Positions 48,094-51,543 of a stretch of 51,543 bases of DNA are shown piece after piece. The DNA is from an uncultured Collinsella sp. (GTDB lineage: Bacteria; Actinomycetota; Coriobacteriia; Coriobacteriales; Coriobacteriaceae), in NCBI GenBank assembly GCA_902494535.1, contig CABUTO010000012.1:1-51543 (forward strand), in the 5' to 3' direction. The notes under the pieces were generated by a model, which was not told the DNA's origin, did no database searches, and saw only the letters and a program-made list of their open reading frames with translations. The position numbers and the translations under genes are program-made. Each line of letters opens with the position of its first letter. Within the stretch, counting starts at the first letter, position 1.

Positions 48094-49533
48094 ATGGCAG
48101 GTAAATACGACGATCTTGCTTCCCAGATCGTAGAGCTAGTTGGCGGCAAGTCCAACGTCAAATGCGTCGCACACTGCATTACCCGTGTTCGTTTTAAGCT
48201 CAAGGACGAGTCGAAGGCCAATGACGAGGCAATCTCCGAGCTGCCCAACGTCATCAAGGTCATGCACGCCAACGGCCAGTACCAGGTTGTTGTGGGCAAC
48301 ATCGTCGAGGACGTCTACGACGCCGTTCTCAAGGCCGGCGGTTTTAGCGACGGCGGCGCCGTCGACGCCGATGACGACGATGCCGCTCCCAAGGGCGTTA
48401 CCGATGTGATCATCGACCTCATCTCGGGCATCTTCGCCCCCATGCTCGGCACCTTCGCCGCCGCCGGTATCATGAAGGGCCTGCTGGCGCTCGCTACCTT
48501 CCTGGTCCCGAGCTTTGCCAACGACGGCGCCTACACGCTGCTCTACACCGTCGCCGACGGCATGTTCTACTTCCTGCCCGTGGTGCTTGGCTTTACCGCG
48601 GCCAAGAAGTTCAAGATGAGCGAGTTCAACGGCATGGCCATCGCCTTTGCCCTGGTGTATCCCACCATGGTTGCCCTGACCTCGGGCGAGGTCGTCGGCT
48701 CCGTCGAGCTCGGCTTTGCCGGCACCTTCTCTTGGTACACCACGTTCCTGGGCCTGCCGCTCATCATGCCTGCCTCGGGTTACACCAGCTCCGTTATCCC
48801 CATCCTGCTCATGGTTTGGTTTGGCTCCACCCTCGAGCACTGGGTTAAGAAGTGGATGCCCGCTTCTATGAAGATGTTCTTCACCCCGCTGATCGTCGTC
48901 AGCGTCACCGTTACCCTTGGCTACCTGGTCATTGGCCCCATCGCCACGCTCATCACCAACCTGCTCGGTGAGTTCTTCGCACTGCTGTTTGGCCTGCCCA
49001 TGATCGGCTCCCTCCTGGGCTGCACCCTCGTCGGTGCCTTCTGGATGTGCCTGGTCATCTTTGGCTTCCACTGGTCGCTCGTGCCCATCGCGCTGGTCAA
49101 CCTGTCCACTCTGGGCCACGACTACATCCTGGGCTCCGTTATCGCCCACTCCTTCTCGCTGGGCGCCGTGCTCTTTGCCATGTATCTCAAGAACAAGGAC
49201 GAGAAGTTCCGCGGCATCGCGCTGCCGGCCATGATCTCCGCCTTCTTCTTTGGTGTTACCGAGCCCGCTATCTACGGTGTCGCCCTGCCCGATAAGAAGG
49301 CCTTCATCAACGCCAGCATCGGTTCTGCCGTGGGCGGCCTCATCATCGGTATCTCCGGCGCCGTGGTGTACATGTCCGGTGGTCTGGGCGTCTTCAACTG
49401 GCTGTCCTTCATCGATCCCTCCGGTGTTAACGGCATCAACCACATGATCTGGGCTATCGTTGCCTCGCTCGTGGGTGCCGCCGTGGGCTTTGCGATCGAG
49501 TTTGCCACCTACAAGCCCGAGGCTGCCAAGTAG
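48094..49533 (+). CDS. PTS beta-glucoside-type EIIBC permease without EIIA (479 aa)
   Basis: An N-terminal EIIB domain (residues 1-80) has the phosphorylated Cys28 in AHCITRVRFKL. An acidic linker (DADDDDAAP) leads to a ten-helix EIIC domain (about 105-470) with the IFGFHWSLVPI and GVTEPAIYGV motifs. Related beta-glucoside permeases usually carry a C-terminal EIIA; here the protein ends after EIIC, so EIIA must come from another protein. The start is ATG 48094 with GAGAGGA. It imports and phosphorylates a beta-glucoside (the exact sugar is not predictable), feeding the GH1 enzyme encoded next. Confidence 0.92.
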   Translation: MAGKYDDLASQIVELVGGKSNVKCVAHCITRVRFKLKDESKANDEAISELPNVIKVMHANGQYQVVVGNIVEDVYDAVLKAGGFSDGGAVDADDDDAAPKGVTDVIIDLISGIFAPMLGTFAAAGIMKGLLALATFLVPSFANDGAYTLLYTVADGMFYFLPVVLGFTAAKKFKMSEFNGMAIAFALVYPTMVALTSGEVVGSVELGFAGTFSWYTTFLGLPLIMPASGYTSSVIPILLMVWFGSTLEHWVKKWMPASMKMFFTPLIVVSVTVTLGYLVIGPIATLITNLLGEFFALLFGLPMIGSLLGCTLVGAFWMCLVIFGFHWSLVPIALVNLSTLGHDYILGSVIAHSFSLGAVLFAMYLKNKDEKFRGIALPAMISAFFFGVTEPAIYGVALPDKKAFINASIGSAVGGLIIGISGAVVYMSGGLGVFNWLSFIDPSGVNGINHMIWAIVASLVGAAVGFAIEFATYKPEAAK

Positions 49534-49557
49534 CCCAAACGACAAAGACTCGGTACC

Positions 49558-49590
49558 AAGCCGGCGGGGGAGCGCCGCGCCGGCTTTTTT
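49558..49590 (+). terminator. Terminator between EIIBC and the GH1 gene
   Basis: AAGCCGGCG pairs with CGCCGGCTT across a GC-rich loop, followed by TTTT. It separates the PTS gene from the long GH1 leader. Confidence 0.85.
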
Positions 49591-49889
49591 CAAATGGACG
49601 AGGGGTCCCGCACAGGCGTCGATAGAGGCCTCGCCACGAAACTGGCCTATCTACTACCTTTTAACGGTAGGGGCCAACCATACGGCGGTTTACCAAAAAT
49701 CGCCAAGCCGTCTACCTGCGGTTTTATTTTTGGCAATTGCGGCGTGGTCGGGGGTTCACGACTAAACGTAGTAGATGGGCCGGTTTCGTGGCGGCGGTTC
49801 CTGCGCGGGCCTCGCTCCGGACGCAAATTACCTTGTGGACGCCGCTTCGGCGTCCACGCAACATCCCAACACGTACGAAAGGAGCCAAC
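49591..49889. other. Structured 300-nt leader of the GH1 gene
   Basis: No gene. Imperfect 25-nt inverted repeats (49633-49657 and 49768-49792, two wobble differences) enclose about 110 nt. Within this, CCAAAAAT near 49693 can pair with ATTTTTGG. A second perfect hairpin, GTGGACGCCG-ctt-CGGCGTCCAC (49835-49857), lies about 20 nt before the ribosome binding site. It could be an RNA regulatory leader or a repeat insertion. Confidence 0.65.
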
Positions 49890-51338
49890 ATGGCTTTTCC
49901 CGATGGATTTCTGTGGGGCGGCGCCACTGCCGCCAATCAGTGCGAAGGCGGATACAACGAGGACGGCAAGGGCCTCGGTGTTCCCGACATCATGACCGGC
50001 GGTACGGTCTCCGAGCCGCGCCACATTACCGACGGCATTCTGCCCCAGTACCACTATCCCAGCCACGAGGCCGTGGATATGTACCATCACTACCTCGACG
50101 ACATCAAGCTCTTTGGCGAGATGGGCTTTAAGTGCTACCGCATGTCCATCAACTGGAGCCGCATCTTCCCCAACGGCGACGAGGCCGAGCCCAACCAGGC
50201 CGGCATCGAGTTCTACCGCCGCGTGTTCCAGGCCTGTCAGGAGCAGGGCATCGAGCCCATGGTCACCCTCAGCCACTACGAGCTGCCCTATGGCCTGTCC
50301 AAAAACTACGACGGTTGGAAGAATCCCAAGCTCATCGATTTCTACCTCAACTACGCCCGTGCCGTCATGACCGAGTACAAGGGGCTGGTGCGCTACTGGC
50401 TCACCTTTAACGAAATCAATTGCCTGCTCATGGGCGGCTTTGGCGGCGTGATGGGCGGCGGCATGGTGCCCGAGGCAACTGACACGCCCATGGCCTTTGG
50501 CAACTGCGACTGGGACGATCCACAGGCGCGCTTCGATGCCCTGCACCACCAGTTCCTGGCGAGCGCCAAGTGTGTCACCATGGGCCATCAGATCGATCCC
50601 CAGAACAAGATTGGCTGCATGATCGCCGGCAACGCCTGCTACCCGCACACGTGCAATCCGGCAGACGTTCTGGCCGCACAAAAGCAGCAGCGCGAGATGA
50701 ACTTCTACTGCGGCGACGTGCAGGTGCGCGGTGCGTATCCCTCATGGGCTCCCAGCGTGTGGCGCCGCGAAGGCGTGCGCGTGGAGGTCTCGCCCGAGGA
50801 TGCCGCCACGCTGGCCGCCGGCAAGGTCGACTTCTACAGCTTTAGCTACTACATGAGCGCCACGGCCACGGCCGATCCGGTGCTGCTGGAGCAGGGCAAC
50901 ATCTTTGGCGGCGCCGGCAACGAGTATCTCAAGAAGAGCGATTGGGGTTGGGCGATCGATCCCGAAGGCCTGCGCTACTACCTGGAGGAGGTCTACGACC
51001 GCTACCAGGTGCCGCTGATGATTGTCGAGAACGGCCTGGGCGCGGTGGACGAGGTCGAGGCGGACGGTTCGATTCACGACAGCTACCGCATCGATTACCT
51101 GCGCGAGCATATCAAGCAGATGGAGATTGCCATCGAGGACGGCGTGGACCTGATGGGCTACACCATGTGGGGCTGCATCGATTTGGTGAGCGCCTCGACC
51201 GGCGAGATGAAGAAACGCTACGGCTTTATCTACGTCGACAAGGACAACGACGGCAACGGCACGCTCGCCCGCAGCCGCAAGGACAGCTTCTTCTGGTACA
51301 AGAAGGTCATCGAGTCCAACGGCGCCGACCTCGCCTAG
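49890..51338 (+). CDS. GH1 6-phospho-beta-glucosidase (482 aa)
   Basis: Hydrolyses phosphorylated beta-glucosides delivered by the PTS to glucose-6-phosphate and the aglycone or glucose. The family 1 signature starts at FPDGFLWGGATAANQCEGGY. The acid/base Glu175 is in TFNEIN and the nucleophile Glu380 is in IVENGLG. YRMSINWSRIFPNG and the C-terminal YGFIYVDKDNDGNGT are typical of phospho-beta-glucosidases. The start is ATG 49890 with AAAGGAG; longer upstream frames read through the leader hairpins and are rejected. It forms a functional unit with the antiterminator and EIIBC genes. Confidence 0.94.
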   Translation: MAFPDGFLWGGATAANQCEGGYNEDGKGLGVPDIMTGGTVSEPRHITDGILPQYHYPSHEAVDMYHHYLDDIKLFGEMGFKCYRMSINWSRIFPNGDEAEPNQAGIEFYRRVFQACQEQGIEPMVTLSHYELPYGLSKNYDGWKNPKLIDFYLNYARAVMTEYKGLVRYWLTFNEINCLLMGGFGGVMGGGMVPEATDTPMAFGNCDWDDPQARFDALHHQFLASAKCVTMGHQIDPQNKIGCMIAGNACYPHTCNPADVLAAQKQQREMNFYCGDVQVRGAYPSWAPSVWRREGVRVEVSPEDAATLAAGKVDFYSFSYYMSATATADPVLLEQGNIFGGAGNEYLKKSDWGWAIDPEGLRYYLEEVYDRYQVPLMIVENGLGAVDEVEADGSIHDSYRIDYLREHIKQMEIAIEDGVDLMGYTMWGCIDLVSASTGEMKKRYGFIYVDKDNDGNGTLARSRKDSFFWYKKVIESNGADLA

Positions 51339-51363
51339 CCAAGTCTCAACCAGCGCAAACGCC

Positions 51364-51385
51364 AAAACCACCACAAAGGGGCCAG
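51364..51385 (+). repeat. Left half of a GGGGCCAGGCACC hairpin, interrupted by an IS
   Basis: AAAACCACCACAAA plus the first eight loop bases GGGGCCAG matches the left side of the copies at 46184 and 46898. The sequence then changes abruptly to TGAACTGCC, the IS end. The right half is presumably beyond the window. Confidence 0.75.
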
Positions 51386-51543
51386 TGAACTGCCTCCCAT
51401 TTCTTGGACATCGGGAAATGGGAGGTTTTCCATGAGTATAGACCTCAGGGTGAAGCACGACCTGGAGTCCAGGAGGCGGGCCGTCGAGCTCTTCGACGCC
51501 GGCGTCGGCTGCAAGCCGGCGGCCGAGGCCCTGTCCGTCCCCC
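51386..51543 (+). mobile_element. Left end of an IS3-like insertion sequence (partial)
   Basis: The element begins TGAACTGCCTCCCATTTCTT, with a TG terminus as in many IS3-family elements. An 11-bp inverted repeat (CCTCCCATTTC / GAAATGGGAGG, 51393-51425) lies directly before the first gene. The element runs past the right edge, so its size, right end and target duplication are unknown. Confidence 0.7.
51432..51543 (+). CDS. IS3-type OrfA-like transposase subunit, 5' part only
   Basis: Only the first 37 codons are present. The start is ATG 51432 with GGGAGG upstream. The translated part (MSIDLRVKHDLESRRRAVEL, then FDAGVGCKPAAEALSVP) looks like the first half of a helix-turn-helix DNA-binding domain as in IS3/IS150 OrfA proteins, where the domain recognises the IS ends. 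The catalytic DDE subunit would be encoded further downstream, outside the window. Assignment to a specific IS group is not possible from this fragment. Confidence 0.65.
   Translation, partial: MSIDLRVKHDLESRRRAVELFDAGVGCKPAAEALSVP

Noticed and set aside
1..51543. tRNA or rRNA genes
   Set aside because: No cloverleaf with conserved TTCGA-type arms or rRNA core sequences was seen in the intergenic regions.

Overview
The window looks like a chromosomal segment of a gut actinobacterium of the class Coriobacteriia, most likely Collinsella. This is an inference from the high GC content, tandem YhgE/Pip proteins, an orphan GlnR-type regulator beside a glutamine-synthetase homologue, tandem FeoA plus FeoB, and the gene repertoire. 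I see no rRNA, tRNA or CRISPR array. Forty-one coding sequences are supported; the last, an insertion-sequence gene, runs off the right edge.

Layout. 0.3-5.3 kb: two YhgE/Pip membrane proteins. 5.6-9.5 kb: an EamA transporter, an M20 amidohydrolase and an MFS carrier. 9.6-14.0 kb: hisS and ppc. 14.9-19.5 kb: lactate racemization, with larA and a LarD-like channel on + and a larB-larC-tetR operon on -. 19.6-22.7 kb: serB, aspS and an HPr-like protein. 22.9-26.3 kb: a ferrous iron cluster (feoA, feoA, feoB, Cys-rich accessory). 26.4-30.4 kb: an Fe-S flavin enoate reductase and two regulators. 30.4-31.3 kb: a MntA/HepT toxin-antitoxin pair whose antitoxin carries an extra RelB/DinJ-like domain. 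31.4-33.4 kb: a glutamine-synthetase homologue and a GlnR-like regulator. 33.6-35.7 kb: an AT-richer islet of three exported or membrane proteins, one resembling a cysteine peptidase. 35.9-39.9 kb: HtrA protease and ligA. 39.9-42.2 kb: a MATE exporter and its MerR regulator. 42.3-43.6 kb: a PD-(D/E)XK-like gene bracketed by two near-identical 65-bp repeats. 43.8-46.9 kb: moaA, a moaC-mobB fusion and a histidine phosphatase. 47.0-51.3 kb: a beta-glucoside system (LicT/BglG antiterminator, PTS EIIBC, GH1 phospho-beta-glucosidase). 51.4 kb to the end: the left end of an IS3-like element.

The most unusual signal lies between the genes. One group of small hairpins has unrelated, nearly perfect stems, but the loop is 13 nt long in every clear copy and usually begins GGGGAC, GGGGCC or AGGGAC. 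Copies lie near 98-171, 25988-26022, 37447-37477, 46124-46164, 46184-46216 and 46898-46938. Another copy at 51364 has been split by the IS inside its loop, and degenerate copies lie near 22.7, 22.8 and 28.3 kb. A second group (14.06-14.18 and 16.99-17.12 kb, with a half copy at 14.22-14.28 kb) has long unique outer arms around conserved internal junctions.

The most interesting protein-level signals are the glutamine-synthetase homologue lacking three of six expected metal ligands beside a GlnR-like gene and a GlnR-type box, the DinJ-MntA fusion, an HPr with Asp at position 46, and a LarC that ends before the LarC2 domain. All functional statements rest on reading the sequence and on family knowledge; no database search was run.
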